DNA of 64,000 bases, from positions 5,766,001 through 5,830,000 of the forward strand of contig NZ_RAPV01000001.1 of NCBI RefSeq assembly GCF_003610295.1, read 5' to 3'. This document shows positions 42,464 to 53,103 of this stretch, one piece after another. The notes beneath the pieces were generated by a model. The model ran no database searches. It saw only the letters and a program-made list of their open reading frames with translations, and was not told where the DNA came from. Positions within the stretch are counted from its first letter, which is position 1, and the number at the start of each line of letters is the position of its first letter. Position numbers and translations under genes: made by a program. This DNA comes from Paraburkholderia sp. BL23I1N1. GTDB lineage: Bacteria > Pseudomonadota > Gammaproteobacteria > Burkholderiales > Burkholderiaceae.

Positions 42464-43588
42464 TCAATGCGCCGCAGCGAAACGCGCGAGATGAAAGTCG
42501 ATGTCACCGAACATTTTCTCCGTCATCGTCATCTTGCGGAAGTAGTGGCCGACCTGATATTCGTCGGTCATTCCCATACCGCCATGCAACTGGATGCCTT
42601 GCGCACAGACGAAGCGGCTCGCACGCCCCGCGACAGCCTTGGCAGCCGATATCGCGCGGTTGCGCTCCACGGCCGGCCGGTCGAGATGTGCGATGCCGCA
42701 ATAGAGCATCGAGCGGGTCTCCTGCACGGCAACGAACATTTCGGCCATGCGGTGTTGCAGCGCCTGGAATTTGCCGATTGGTTGGCCGAATTGCACGCGC
42801 GCCTTGATATAGTCGGCGGTGATTTCCATCACGGCTTCCATGACGCCGAGTATCTCGGCCACGCTCGCAAGCGTCGCCAGACTCGCCGCGGCCTCGAGCG
42901 ATTCGCACGCGCGATCCGGAGCGCACAACAACGCCGCTTCATCCAGTTCGACATTGCGAAACTCGATGTCTGCGGCGCGTGCCCCATCGAGCAGACGATA
43001 CGTACGGCAGTTCACGCCAGCCGCGCGGCGGTCCATGATGAAAATCGCGGGTCCTTGCGCCGAATCGCCGAGCCGTGCGGTCACGAGCAACTTGTCCGCT
43101 GATCCGCCCGCGATCACAAGGGTCTTGGCGCCGCTCAGCGTATAGCCGCCTGGCGTCTTGCGGGCGCAGGTATGCGCATCGCAGCCCAGCTCGAATCGCG
43201 AGCCCGCCTCGCTGTCGGCCAGTGAGAGCAGCAGCCGCCCTTCGATCACGGCGGGCAACAGAGTCTCCCGCGCCGCTTGCGAGCCACTGCGATCGACGAT
43301 CGTCGCGCACAGCAGCGCAGTGTGTACGAAGGGTTCGAGTACCATGCCACGGCCGAACGCTTCCATCAGAATGGCCGTCTCGATGAACGAGCAGGCAAGC
43401 CCGCCTACGTCTTCGGGCAGTGTCAGGCCGAGCCAGCCCAGTTCCGCGTAATCCCGCCAGCGTTCGCGGCTAAAACCCTCTTCGCTTGCGGCAATCTCGC
43501 GGCGCGTTTCAAATCCGTACTCCTGCTGGATGAATCGCTCCACGCCGTCCTTCAGCATCAATTGTTCTTCGGAGAGATTGAAGTCCAT
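42464..43588 (-). CDS. Acyl-CoA dehydrogenase, smaller subunit of a probable heteromeric pair
   Basis: A 374-residue acyl-CoA dehydrogenase-family protein. MDFNLSEEQLMLKDGVERFI begins the domain; LPEDVGGLACSFIETAIL and VQFGQPIGKFQALQHRMAEM, a flavin-binding Arg/Gln block in reduced form, follow; QLHGGMGMTDEYQVGHYFRK ends it. Its middle, with LLSLADSEAGSRFELG, lacks the usual T-E-P-x-A-G-S-D loop, as in the weaker subunit of alpha2beta2 steroid-type dehydrogenases. It lies 2 bp after the next dehydrogenase gene, so the two are translationally coupled and probably form one complex acting on a bulky acyl-CoA, with electrons going to ETF. Confidence 0.8.
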   Translation of the reverse strand: MDFNLSEEQLMLKDGVERFIQQEYGFETRREIAASEEGFSRERWRDYAELGWLGLTLPEDVGGLACSFIETAILMEAFGRGMVLEPFVHTALLCATIVDRSGSQAARETLLPAVIEGRLLLSLADSEAGSRFELGCDAHTCARKTPGGYTLSGAKTLVIAGGSADKLLVTARLGDSAQGPAIFIMDRRAAGVNCRTYRLLDGARAADIEFRNVELDEAALLCAPDRACESLEAAASLATLASVAEILGVMEAVMEITADYIKARVQFGQPIGKFQALQHRMAEMFVAVQETRSMLYCGIAHLDRPAVERNRAISAAKAVAGRASRFVCAQGIQLHGGMGMTDEYQVGHYFRKMTMTEKMFGDIDFHLARFAAAH

Positions 43589-43590
43589 GG

Positions 43591-44796
<1,206 letters not shown>

Positions 44797-44898
44797 GCCT
44801 GACTCCTCCTGCTATGCCCTGCTCCGCTCCCAAGCCGGGCTTCACGGTTCGCCGTGTGCCCGCACTCAAGGCCGCTTGCGTCGGACTATGTAATCGGC

Positions 44899-45678
44899 CT
44901 AGCGCCCTTTGAACGTAGGCGTGCGCTTTTCGCGCGCGGCAAGCCGCCCCTCGGCGGCATCTTCGGAATTCACGGCCAGTGCCACGGAATTCAGCTCCTG
45001 AACGAGAAACTCTTCCATGCTGCCGGCGTTCGAACGGAACAACTGCTTGGTCAGCCCGATCGAGAACGTCGGCATCGCGGCCAATTCCGCTGCGAGTTCT
45101 TCAGAGGCTTGCATCAGCTTGTCGTCCTCGACCACACGATTCGCGAGGCCGCACGCCAACGCCTCCTGAGCCGTCAGCTTGCGGTTGAGATACATGATTT
45201 CCTTCGCGCGAAATTCACCGCAGTGGCGCGCGAGAAGATGCACCATACCGCCTTCCGGCAGTGTCGCTCGCATCAGGAACGCCGGAATGAACTGGGCCGT
45301 GTCCGATGCCAGCAGCAGGTCAGCGCAGAGTGCATAGCTCCATGCAATACCCACCGCCACGCCTCGTACCGCCGCAACCACCGGCTTGTCGAGGTTGTAG
45401 AGACGCAGCGCGATTTGCTGGAAGACGGCCATCGACTGGTGCGCATGCGACACGCTCATCGGCGGCGGCGCTGCGCCGCTGCCCCTGATATCGGCGCCGG
45501 CGCAAAATGCACGGCCCGCGCCCGTCAGGATGACCGCACGGATTTCCGGATCGCGCTCGATGCGATCGAGATGCGCCATCAGCATGGTCAGCATGTCCGG
45601 CGTCAACGCGTTGAGCTTCTCGGGCCGGTTCAGACAGACCGTCGCAACCGCGCCTTGCAGTGAAAATTCGACGTCCAT
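44899..45678 (-). CDS. Crotonase-superfamily protein, isomerase-like
   Basis: A 259-residue crotonase. The oxyanion segment is FCAGADIRGSG. The first catalytic glutamate is lost (VAVGIAWSYALCADL), and the second region reads IPAFLMRATLPEGGMVHLLA, with Glu142 at the position of the acidic residue used by dienoyl- and PaaG-type isomerases. A double-bond isomerase is more likely than a hydratase. It is followed after 102 bp by the acyl-CoA dehydrogenase pair. The PFKGR-type C-terminus (TPTFKGR) is typical of the family. Confidence 0.8.
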   Translation of the reverse strand: MDVEFSLQGAVATVCLNRPEKLNALTPDMLTMLMAHLDRIERDPEIRAVILTGAGRAFCAGADIRGSGAAPPPMSVSHAHQSMAVFQQIALRLYNLDKPVVAAVRGVAVGIAWSYALCADLLLASDTAQFIPAFLMRATLPEGGMVHLLARHCGEFRAKEIMYLNRKLTAQEALACGLANRVVEDDKLMQASEELAAELAAMPTFSIGLTKQLFRSNAGSMEEFLVQELNSVALAVNSEDAAEGRLAAREKRTPTFKGR

Positions 45679-45742
45679 GATTTAGCGGTCTTCAGTGGGT
45701 CAGTGGGTTGGCGCAAAGGCGCACGCGTGCCGCGCGGGCGCT

Positions 45743-46636
45743 TCATTCACCGCGCGCATGCAGCTTGATCATGCCGTCGCCGAAAGGCTCGTCGCGACGC
45801 CTGAGCGCTTCCTTCAGACCGTCGGCCTCCATGTCGGCCTTGAACTGCGCGCGGCGCGGTCCCTGGCTCTGATGTGCGCGCGCATCGTTTTCTACAGCAA
45901 GGCGTTGTAACGCGCGCGCCCCCGCCAGTTCAAGACCGAGGTTCACGATCCGCTTGTTCGCCGATAGCAGGTCGGTGTCGACAAAGGACAGCCGCCGCGC
46001 CAGTTCGGACACTTCCGCGTCGAGTTGATCGGCCGGTACGGCGTCCATCACGAGACCGATTCTTGCGGCGTCGCGGCCCGTCAATGAATCGCCCGACAGC
46101 AGCAGTCGTTTCGCCCACTGCGGACCGACGTGATAGAACCACATGTGCGCCGGTGGCGAACCGTTGGCACGCGTGGCCGGGAAACCGATCCGCGCGTTGT
46201 CCGCCGCCAGCACCATGTCGCACGCAAGCGCGAGGTCCGTGCCGCCCGCGAGGCAATTGCCATGCACCTGCGCGATGATCGGCTTGTGAATCTCCGCCAT
46301 CAGGTTGACGGTTTCCGCCTGACGCTCCATCGACCAGCAGTCGTCGTCGAAACTGCGTACCGTGCCGCGATACTCACCCGGATCGATCTGCTCCGCCGCG
46401 CGGTCCGAGTATGTCGTGACAAGGTCGTAACCGGCGCAGAAATCCTTGCCCGCGCCGCACAAAACGATCACGTTGACCGACTTCAGATCGTCGGCCTCGA
46501 GCAGTGCCTCTTTCAACTCGCGCAGCAGGACACCGTTGATCGCATTGCGTTTGTCCGGGCGATCCAGCGTGATTCGAGCGACACGCTCGGCGACGTCGAA
46601 TTGAACCCATTCTGTGCTTTTGAGCCATTTGCCCAT
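45743..46636 (-). CDS. Crotonase-superfamily protein
   Basis: A 297-residue crotonase with a C-terminal extension of about 30 residues. FCAGYDLVT forms the oxyanion hole. The first glutamate position holds Asp134 (GGTDLALACDMV) and the second region ATRANGSPPAHMWFY has no glutamate, so hydratase activity by the classical mechanism is unlikely. Similar proteins are often called enoyl-CoA hydratases without proof. It lies 44 bp after the AMP-ligase gene and 64 bp before the other crotonase in the long operon. Hydrolase or C-C bond-cleaving activity is possible. Confidence 0.75.
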   Translation of the reverse strand: MGKWLKSTEWVQFDVAERVARITLDRPDKRNAINGVLLRELKEALLEADDLKSVNVIVLCGAGKDFCAGYDLVTTYSDRAAEQIDPGEYRGTVRSFDDDCWSMERQAETVNLMAEIHKPIIAQVHGNCLAGGTDLALACDMVLAADNARIGFPATRANGSPPAHMWFYHVGPQWAKRLLLSGDSLTGRDAARIGLVMDAVPADQLDAEVSELARRLSFVDTDLLSANKRIVNLGLELAGARALQRLAVENDARAHQSQGPRRAQFKADMEADGLKEALRRRDEPFGDGMIKLHARGE

Positions 46637-46680
46637 GATTCACTCTCGTTCGAAAAAAACGGCATGGCCGCCACGCGCTT

Positions 46681-48213
46681 TCAGCGGCTGAAGCGCTGAC
46701 GCAATACGACCTTGCTGATCTTGCCGGTCGGCAGACGTGGAAGTTCGTCGACAAACTCGATGGACTTCGGACATTTGTAGCCGGCGATCAACTCGCGGCA
46801 AAACGCGATCAGATCCGCCTCCTGAACCATTTCGCCCGCGCGCAGCACGACAATCGCCTTCACGCATTCGCCCCATTTTTCGTGCGGCACACCGATCGCC
46901 GCCGCATCGATCACCGCGGGATGCTGAAGCAACGCTTCTTCGACTTCGCGGCTGTAGATGTTTTCACCGCCCGAGATGATCATGTCTTTCTTGCGGTCGA
47001 CCAGAAAGACATAGCCGTGGCTGTCCTGATAGCCCATGTCGCCGCTGCGATACCAGCCGTCCCGCAACGCTTCGACCGTCGCCACGCTGTTGTTCCAGTA
47101 ACCCGCGAGTTGGGTCGCGGAACGCAGCCAGACTTCGCCGGTCTGTCCTTGCGGAAGGTCGATACCGTTATCGTCGACGATGCGCAATTCGATGCCCGGA
47201 CAGGGATGGCCGACCGAAGCCAGCCGCCGGATTTCCTCCGGCGTGCCATGCGGCCGCACTTCACGTGCGGGCAGCCAGCAGGCATTGCTTTCGGTCATTC
47301 CGTACTGAACCGAAAATACCGGGCCCAGCACTTCGATGCCTCGCTGGAGCAGCGGAACAGGCACCGGCGCGGCGGCCGTCGTGATGTTCTCAATACTCGA
47401 TACATCGTAGGACAGCAGCTCCGGCACATCGAGCAACGCCTGCAGCATGGCGGAGACGAGGAATGTAAACGTAATACGTTCGGCCTGGATCGTTTCGAGC
47501 ATCGCCTTCGGCTCGAAGCCGCGATGCAGTACGGTCGCGCCGCCCATCCACGCGACCGCGTTCACATAGCCGATTCCACCTACATGAAACGCCGGCGTGG
47601 TTTGCAACACGCGCGAGTGCCCGGAGAATTCGGTGACGAGCGCGCAGCTCTCCGCCGTCGCGCACATTGCGCGATGCGTGCGGACCACGCCCTTCGGGCG
47701 GCCCGTCGTGCCGCTGGTGTAGATCAGATACGCAAAATCGTCTGGCTGCGAGCGGATCGGCGGTCCATCGGGCGACCCTGCCTGCATGGTGGAATCGAAC
47801 GAGAGCGCCCACGACGGCGCATCACCGATGCAGATATACCGTTCGATGTCCGTCATCTGCACGCGAAGACTCTCCACCACTGTGGTGTACTGCGCCTCGA
47901 AGACCAGCACTTTCGGCGCCGCATCCTTCAGAATGTGCGAGATTTCCGCAGGCGAAAGCCGGAAATTGATGGTGGTCACCAGAAACCCGGCCCATTCGCA
48001 GGCCCGATACGTGTCGTAGTATTCGGCGCAATTCATCGCCAGCACCGCAACCCGGTCCTGGCGACGCAAGCCCTGCTGATACAGCGCGTCCGAGAAACGG
48101 CGGGCACGCTCCGCCAGCTCGCCGTGAGTCACACGCCGGTTGCCGAAAACCAGCGCTTCCTTGTCCGTATGGAAACGGGCATTGCGCTCTATCATCTCCC
48201 CAAGCGTTTTCAT
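46681..48213 (-). CDS. AMP-forming acyl-CoA synthetase
   Basis: A 510-residue adenylate-forming ligase. YTSGTTGRPKGV (about residues 166-177) is the phosphate loop, QYGMTESN the A5-type motif, YRSGDMGY and KKDMIISGGENIYSREVE the hinge and A8 motifs, and Lys498 in RLPTGKISK the catalytic lysine. It should convert a carboxylic acid to its CoA thioester through an acyl-AMP. The start at 48213 is preceded by GGATCGAG within AGGACAGGATCGAG. It is the only AMP-forming acyl-CoA ligase in the window and so is the probable activation step for the acid of the pathway; the substrate range cannot be told. Confidence 0.9.
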   Translation of the reverse strand: MKTLGEMIERNARFHTDKEALVFGNRRVTHGELAERARRFSDALYQQGLRRQDRVAVLAMNCAEYYDTYRACEWAGFLVTTINFRLSPAEISHILKDAAPKVLVFEAQYTTVVESLRVQMTDIERYICIGDAPSWALSFDSTMQAGSPDGPPIRSQPDDFAYLIYTSGTTGRPKGVVRTHRAMCATAESCALVTEFSGHSRVLQTTPAFHVGGIGYVNAVAWMGGATVLHRGFEPKAMLETIQAERITFTFLVSAMLQALLDVPELLSYDVSSIENITTAAAPVPVPLLQRGIEVLGPVFSVQYGMTESNACWLPAREVRPHGTPEEIRRLASVGHPCPGIELRIVDDNGIDLPQGQTGEVWLRSATQLAGYWNNSVATVEALRDGWYRSGDMGYQDSHGYVFLVDRKKDMIISGGENIYSREVEEALLQHPAVIDAAAIGVPHEKWGECVKAIVVLRAGEMVQEADLIAFCRELIAGYKCPKSIEFVDELPRLPTGKISKVVLRQRFSR

Positions 48214-48248
48214 CTCGATCCTGTCCTTCGATGTCTGGTGTCGCGGCC

Positions 48249-49064
48249 TCACGCGGCAAGCGCACTCGGGTCCGCGAGCATCGTGGCGATAAAGGCCGTA
48301 AAGCGAGCCGCGTCCGCGCCGTTGATCACACGGTGGTCGTAGCTCAGCGAAAGCGGCAGCGTCTTGCGCCAGTCCACACCGCCCGCCTCGGCGGGCTGCG
48401 GCATCAGACGGGTCTTCGTTACGCCGAGAATCGCCACCTCAGGGGCATTGATGATCGGCGTGAAACCCGTGCCGCCGAGCCCGCCCAATGAACTGATCGA
48501 GAAGCAGCCGCCCGACATCTCCGCCATCGAAAGACCCTTCTCGCGCGCCTTCGCCGAGACCGCCGCCAGTTCCGCCGCCAGTTCCACGACGCTCTTCCTG
48601 TCGCAGTCTCGGAGCACCGGCACCAGCAGGCCGAAGCGCGTGTCGACCGCCACGCCAATGTGAAAGTACTTCTTCAGCACGAGGTTCTTGCCGTCGCCAT
48701 CCAGCGAAGCATTGAATTGCGGAAACGCCTGCAACGCACGCACCACGGCCTTGATGAGGAACACCAGCGGCGTCAGCTTCGTCGTCGCTCCGCCTTCGTT
48801 ATACGCGTTTCGAAACAGCTCGAGTATCGTGATATCGGCATCGTCCTGATGCGTGACATGCGGAATCGTCAGCCAGTTGCGCGACAGGAACGCACCTGTG
48901 AGCTTCTGTATGCGTGAAAGCGGCGTGATCTCGACGTCGCCGAACTCGGCGAAGTCGACCTGCGGCCATGGCGGCAGATTCGCGCCGATATCGGCGGGCG
49001 GCGAACCGGCGACGACGGCAGGCGCTTTGGCGGGTGGCGGCGCGGAAACGGATTCGACACTCAT
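48249..49064 (-). CDS. 2-oxoacid dehydrogenase E2 catalytic domain without lipoyl domain
   Basis: A 271-residue protein that is only the acyltransferase core of a dihydrolipoamide acyltransferase. After a 35-residue Pro/Ala-rich leader the core begins ITPLSRIQKLTGAFLSRNW and ends with the catalytic SYDHRVINGADAARF (His near residue 244). No lipoyl domain and no recognisable E3/E1-binding domain are present; the lipoyl domain is a separate gene 51 bp upstream. It should move an acyl group from lipoyl-lysine to CoA. E2 proteins without a binding domain cannot assemble E1 and E3 in the usual way. Confidence 0.85.
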   Translation of the reverse strand: MSVESVSAPPPAKAPAVVAGSPPADIGANLPPWPQVDFAEFGDVEITPLSRIQKLTGAFLSRNWLTIPHVTHQDDADITILELFRNAYNEGGATTKLTPLVFLIKAVVRALQAFPQFNASLDGDGKNLVLKKYFHIGVAVDTRFGLLVPVLRDCDRKSVVELAAELAAVSAKAREKGLSMAEMSGGCFSISSLGGLGGTGFTPIINAPEVAILGVTKTRLMPQPAEAGGVDWRKTLPLSLSYDHRVINGADAARFTAFIATMLADPSALAA

Positions 49065-49115
49065 TGCGGATGCCTCGCTAAACGGATTCGACCAACGTGA
49101 ATGACGGCCAACGGA

Positions 49116-49346
49116 TCAGACGATTTCGGCGAGCACCGTGCCGACCGGATACACCTCGCCTATCTGGGCGACGATCTTGAGCGTTCCCGAAGCCGGCGAC
49201 TCTACTTCCTGCACCGACTTGTCGCTCTCCAGCGCGTAAAGCGCCTCGCCTTCAGCGACGGTCGCGCCGTCGGGCAGCAGCCATTCGGTCAGCGTGCCTT
49301 CGTTCATCGAAAAACCCAGCTTTGGAAGCAGAACCTGTGTGGACAT
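49116..49346 (-). CDS. Stand-alone lipoyl domain protein
   Basis: A 76-residue single biotinyl/lipoyl domain. The lipoylated lysine is Lys43 in ALESDKSVQEVESP, at the tip of the hairpin, and the flanking MSTQVLLPKLGFSMNEGTLT and GEVYPVGTVLAEI are typical of E2 lipoyl domains. The start at 49346 is preceded by AAAGGGAACACTT. Located between the E1beta gene and the E2-core gene, it probably serves as a mobile swinging-arm protein, similar in logic to glycine cleavage H protein. No lipoyl ligase or synthase gene is nearby. Confidence 0.9.
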   Translation of the reverse strand: MSTQVLLPKLGFSMNEGTLTEWLLPDGATVAEGEALYALESDKSVQEVESPASGTLKIVAQIGEVYPVGTVLAEIV

Positions 49347-49363
49347 AAGTGTTCCCTTTAAGC

Positions 49364-50390
49364 TCATGAAAACTGGGACGAGGTTCGCGAACCCGTGTCG
49401 TCGAGTGTCGCGCGGATCGCTGCTTCGATCTCCGCCGCGCCCGGCACGAAGGCATCTTCGAGCGGCTTCGAAAACGGCACCGGGCAGAACTGCGAACCGA
49501 CGCGCTGTACCGGCGCCTTCAGTTCACGAAACAGCGATTCATAAATACGCGACGCGATTTCCGCGCCCACGCCGAAGGGTTTGACCGCCTCGTGCACGAC
49601 GACGGCGCGGCCCGTCTTCGCCACCGATGTGAGGATCGTTTCCATATCCAGCGGCGAAATGGTGCGCAAATCGATCACCTCGCACGAGATGCCGCTCTTG
49701 CCGAGTTGTTCCGCAACCGTTATCACGTCGTGCACGCGGCGGCTATAAACTGACGACTGTCACATCCGTGCCGCCGCGTACGACATTGGCCTTGCCAAGC
49801 GGAATGCGCACGCCACGCTCGGGCGTCTTGCCGGGGTTCCAGTAGGTCGGCATGTTCTCAATGAAGAGGCACGGATCGTCATCTTCGATGCAGGAAAGCA
49901 TCAGGCCGTAGGCATCGGCGGGCGTGGACGGCGCCACCACCTTGAGGCCCGCGACGTGCGCGAACCACGCTTCCAGATAGTCGGCGTGCTGCCCGCCGGT
50001 GCCGAACCCCGCACCGGTCATCGTGCGAATCACGAGCGGCACGTGCGTCTGGCCGCCCGACATGAAGCGCAGCTTCGCAGCGTGATTCACGATCATGTCC
50101 ATCGCGACGGCGGTGAAGTTCATCAGCATGATCTCGGCCACCGGGCGCATGCCGACGATCGACGCGCCAATCGCCGCACCGATGATCGCCTGCTCGGAAA
50201 TGGGCGTCGACCTCACGCGCGAGGTGCCGTACTTCGTCGACAGCCCCTTGGTCACGCCGACGATGCCGCCTTCCTGCCCGTCGGCCACGTCCTCGCCGAG
50301 CACGATGACGTTGACGTCGGCGGCCATCGCCTCGTCGAGTGCAAGATTGACGGCCTGAATCGTATTGATGTCGGTCGCTGTCGGGCTCAT
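49364..50390 (-). pseudogene. 2-oxoacid dehydrogenase E1 beta subunit, frameshifted
   Basis: Two frames cover an E1 beta subunit of about 342 codons. The first (from 50390) has GEDVADGQEGGIVGVTKGLS, RSTPISEQAIIGAAIG, GAGFGTGGQHADYLEAWFAH and stops early after GGTDVTVVSL; the second resumes with HDVITVAEQLGKSG and SCEVIDLRTISPLD, the transketolase C-terminal domain. The joined length is 3n+1. One extra base in the TTT of AGTTTATAG (minus strand, 49747-49749) would restore VVSYSR. The ATG overlaps the E1alpha stop (ATGA). With E1alpha it should decarboxylate a 2-oxoacid and acylate the lipoyl protein. As sequenced, the reading frame is broken. Confidence 0.85.
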
Positions 50391-51373
50391 GCAAGCACCT
50401 CGTCCTTGAAGATGTCGCGCCGCAGTTCGGCGACGTCCGGATAGTCGCTGGCCAGCGCGAACTCGACGGCTGCGTCGATCTCCGCGTTGTGAGCGGCTTC
50501 CATTTCCGCCAGTTGCGCTTCGCTCGCGTGCTTCGCCGCGATCAGCCAGGCGCGAAAGAGCGGCACCGGATCTTTGGCGACCCACGCCGCTTTTTCGTCC
50601 TTGTCCATGTAGGCATCCGGGTCGCCGAACACATGACCGTGAAAGCGGAACGTGTTGGCTTCGATCAGCGTCGGGCCGCCGCCGTCACGCGCCCTGTCGA
50701 TCGCCTCGCGCGCCACGCGATGCATCGCGAGCGGATCGTTGCCGTCGACGGTAATGCCGGGCATCTGATACGCCACGGCGCGCTGCGCGATGTTCGGCAC
50801 GGAGGTGCCATACGCGTACTTCGTGTGTTCGGCATAGCCGTTGTTCTGGCAGACGAAAACGACGGGCAGCCTCCAGACCGACGCCATGTTCAGCGACTCG
50901 TGGAACGCGCCGATGTTGGCCGCGCCGTCGCCGAAATAGGCGACCGCCACGCGCCGCTCGCCTCGAATCTGCGCGGCCAGCGCGAGACCGTTCGCGATGG
51001 GCATCGAGCTGCCTACAATCCCCGTCGTGACCATCACGCCGGACGCCGGATGCGTGACGTGCATCGGCCCGCCCTTGCCCTTGCAGGTGCCGGTGACGCG
51101 GCCACCCAGTTCGGCCCAGAGATCCTTGAGCGGCACGCCCTTGGCGATCATGTCGTGCACGCCGCGATAGATCGTGCAGATGTAGTCTTCATCGGTGAGA
51201 CACACCGACACCGCCGACGGAATCGCCTCCTGCCCGCGCGGCGAGTAATACGGCATGACAAGCTTGCCGGACTTGATGACCGCGCGAAACCGCTCGTCGT
51301 TCTGCTTGATGAGCGCCATGCGCCGATAGATGTCGACCAGTACTTCGCTGCTGGGCGGTTGATGGACTTTCAT
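50387..51373 (-). CDS. 2-oxoacid dehydrogenase E1 alpha subunit
   Basis: A 328-residue ThDP-dependent E1 alpha subunit like those of acetoin or branched-chain dehydrogenases. The ThDP motif begins GDGAANIGAFHESLNMA (residues 148-164) and ends CQNNGY; GKGGPMH and YRGVHDMIAKG are family blocks, and FRFHGHVFGDPDAYM is the usual phosphorylation-loop region. AAGGAGGCCTTCGC is a very strong ribosome binding site. Substrate cannot be told: pyruvate, acetoin or a branched 2-oxoacid from the pathway. It lies 17 bp downstream of the KstD-like gene and overlaps E1beta. Confidence 0.85.
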   Translation of the reverse strand: MKVHQPPSSEVLVDIYRRMALIKQNDERFRAVIKSGKLVMPYYSPRGQEAIPSAVSVCLTDEDYICTIYRGVHDMIAKGVPLKDLWAELGGRVTGTCKGKGGPMHVTHPASGVMVTTGIVGSSMPIANGLALAAQIRGERRVAVAYFGDGAANIGAFHESLNMASVWRLPVVFVCQNNGYAEHTKYAYGTSVPNIAQRAVAYQMPGITVDGNDPLAMHRVAREAIDRARDGGGPTLIEANTFRFHGHVFGDPDAYMDKDEKAAWVAKDPVPLFRAWLIAAKHASEAQLAEMEAAHNAEIDAAVEFALASDYPDVAELRRDIFKDEVLA

Positions 51374-51390
51374 GCGAAGGCCTCCTTCGA

Positions 51391-53103
51391 TCACCAGATC
51401 GTTTGTGCGCCGCTGGCGTGCAGCGCGGCGATGTAGCCGAATACGAACGACGCGCCGATGCTGCTGCCCGCGCCGGGATAGCAGCGGCCGACTACGGACG
51501 CCGTGCAATTGCCTGTCGCGTAGAGTCCCGGAATCACCGTGCCGTCTTCTTTCAGTACGCGGGCATATTCATCCGTGACAAGTCCGCCTGCCGTGCCGAC
51601 ATCGCCGGGATACATGCGGACCGCGTAAAACGGCGCCTGCTCGATCGGACCGAGGTTCGGGTTCGGCTTGATGGTCGGGTCGCCGTGACAGCGGTCGAAG
51701 GCACGCGAACCGCGACCGTAATCACTGTCCACGCCGGTCGCGCAGAAGTCGTTGAAGCGCGTCACGGTCTCCTTCAGACCGGCCGCGTCGATGCCGCATT
51801 TCGCGGCCAGTTCGTCGATCGATTCCGCCTTGATCATGTAGCCGCTATCCAGCCATTGCTGCGGAATCTGGCCCTGCATCGCCGAGCCCCACGGGTAGTA
51901 CTTGCGCTGACGGCTGTCCATCACCACCCAGCTCGGCACGGCCTTGCCGGTTTCCTTCTGGCGCTGGTACATGCGCTGACCGATCTCCATATAGGCGCCA
52001 GCTTCATCGCAAAAGCGCTGACCGTCCTGATCGACCATGATCGAAAACGGCAGCGACAGATCGAGGTGGTGCATGAAAGGCAGAGGCGATCCATCGGACG
52101 CGCGCGCGCCTTCAGGCAGCGTCTCGTTCGGGCCGAGCGAGGTCACGACCCACCACGCCTCTTCCATGCAATCCACCGCCCCGCCGATCGCCACGGCGGC
52201 TTCGATAATTTCGCCGGTGTCGCCAGGGTTGGCGTTCGTCCAGTGACTCGACGAAGGCTGCGGCTGATATTTGCGGCGCATCTCCGCGTTATGTGAAAAG
52301 CCGCCTGCATTCAACAACACGCCCTCTCTCGCGCGCACACGCATTTCCTGCCCGCCGCGCACCGCGACGACGCCGGTAACCCGCCCGTTCTCGATGATGA
52401 GATCGCGCACGGGCGTATCGGTCCAGATAGGAATATCCGCACGCAATGCCATTTGCAGCATGCGCCCCTGGATCGCGGCGCCGTTCGCAACCAGTTGCTT
52501 TCCCGTCACCTTCTGATACAGCATGCGGCCCGCGAGCTGCATCGCCTTGCGTTTGCCGCCCCACGTGCGCTTTAACAGGAACAACTCGGGAAACTCATTC
52601 GAGTTGGCGGGAATCGACGGCCCCTTGTAGCGCGAGAGCCTCGGCGCCCACTCGCCCAGCTCACTGATGTCGAACAGTTTGGCCAGCAACGAGCGCCCGC
52701 GTGGCTCGCCGCCGGGCAGCGTGTCGTAGTAGTCCGACCAGCCGTCGGCATAGACGAACTGCATGCCTTGCTGTTCGAGAAACTCGGCCATCTTCGGGCC
52801 CGTGCGCAAATACGCCTCGCGGCGAGCCGCCGATGTTCCGGGCCCCTGATAGCTAACTGCCGCATCGAAGTATTCGCGCGCGCGCTCGTACGAGTCCTGC
52901 ACACCGTGACGCTTCATCACATGATTGTTGGGCAGCCACCAGACGCCGCCCGAGTAACCCGTCGAGCCGCCTACTTTCGCCTGCTTCTCGATGATGAGCG
53001 CCTCCTTGCCTGCCTTACTGCACGCAAGCGCCGCGCACATCGAACCCCCGCCGCTGCCGACCACCACGAAGTCATAGCTTGCATCCCAGGCGGTCATGCT
53101 CAT
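51391..53103 (-). CDS. FAD-dependent dehydrogenase, 3-ketosteroid delta1-dehydrogenase-like
   Basis: A 570-residue flavoprotein of the fumarate reductase/KstD family. FVVVGSGGGSMCAALACSKA (residues 12-31) is the FAD fold, KVGGSTGYSGGVWWLPNN the covering loop, and YPGDVGTAGGL (from about residue 498) corresponds to the KstD block that holds an active-site tyrosine and a glycine contacting the 3-keto group. Members introduce a double bond next to a ring ketone (KstD) or reduce one. It overlaps the Rieske gene by four bases (ATGA), which ties oxygenation and ring dehydrogenation together. A cyclic ketone substrate is the natural inference; steroid specificity is not shown. Confidence 0.85.
   Translation of the reverse strand: MSMTAWDASYDFVVVGSGGGSMCAALACSKAGKEALIIEKQAKVGGSTGYSGGVWWLPNNHVMKRHGVQDSYERAREYFDAAVSYQGPGTSAARREAYLRTGPKMAEFLEQQGMQFVYADGWSDYYDTLPGGEPRGRSLLAKLFDISELGEWAPRLSRYKGPSIPANSNEFPELFLLKRTWGGKRKAMQLAGRMLYQKVTGKQLVANGAAIQGRMLQMALRADIPIWTDTPVRDLIIENGRVTGVVAVRGGQEMRVRAREGVLLNAGGFSHNAEMRRKYQPQPSSSHWTNANPGDTGEIIEAAVAIGGAVDCMEEAWWVVTSLGPNETLPEGARASDGSPLPFMHHLDLSLPFSIMVDQDGQRFCDEAGAYMEIGQRMYQRQKETGKAVPSWVVMDSRQRKYYPWGSAMQGQIPQQWLDSGYMIKAESIDELAAKCGIDAAGLKETVTRFNDFCATGVDSDYGRGSRAFDRCHGDPTIKPNPNLGPIEQAPFYAVRMYPGDVGTAGGLVTDEYARVLKEDGTVIPGLYATGNCTASVVGRCYPGAGSSIGASFVFGYIAALHASGAQTIW

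Noticed and set aside
46882..48342. 486-codon plus-strand frame opposite the acyl-CoA ligase
   Set aside because: The minus strand shows all adenylation motifs; the plus-strand translation is His/Arg-rich and featureless.
51391..53103. Succinate dehydrogenase/fumarate reductase flavoprotein
   Set aside because: No iron-sulfur or membrane anchor genes lie nearby, and the YPGDVGTAGGL block fits the KstD-like branch better.
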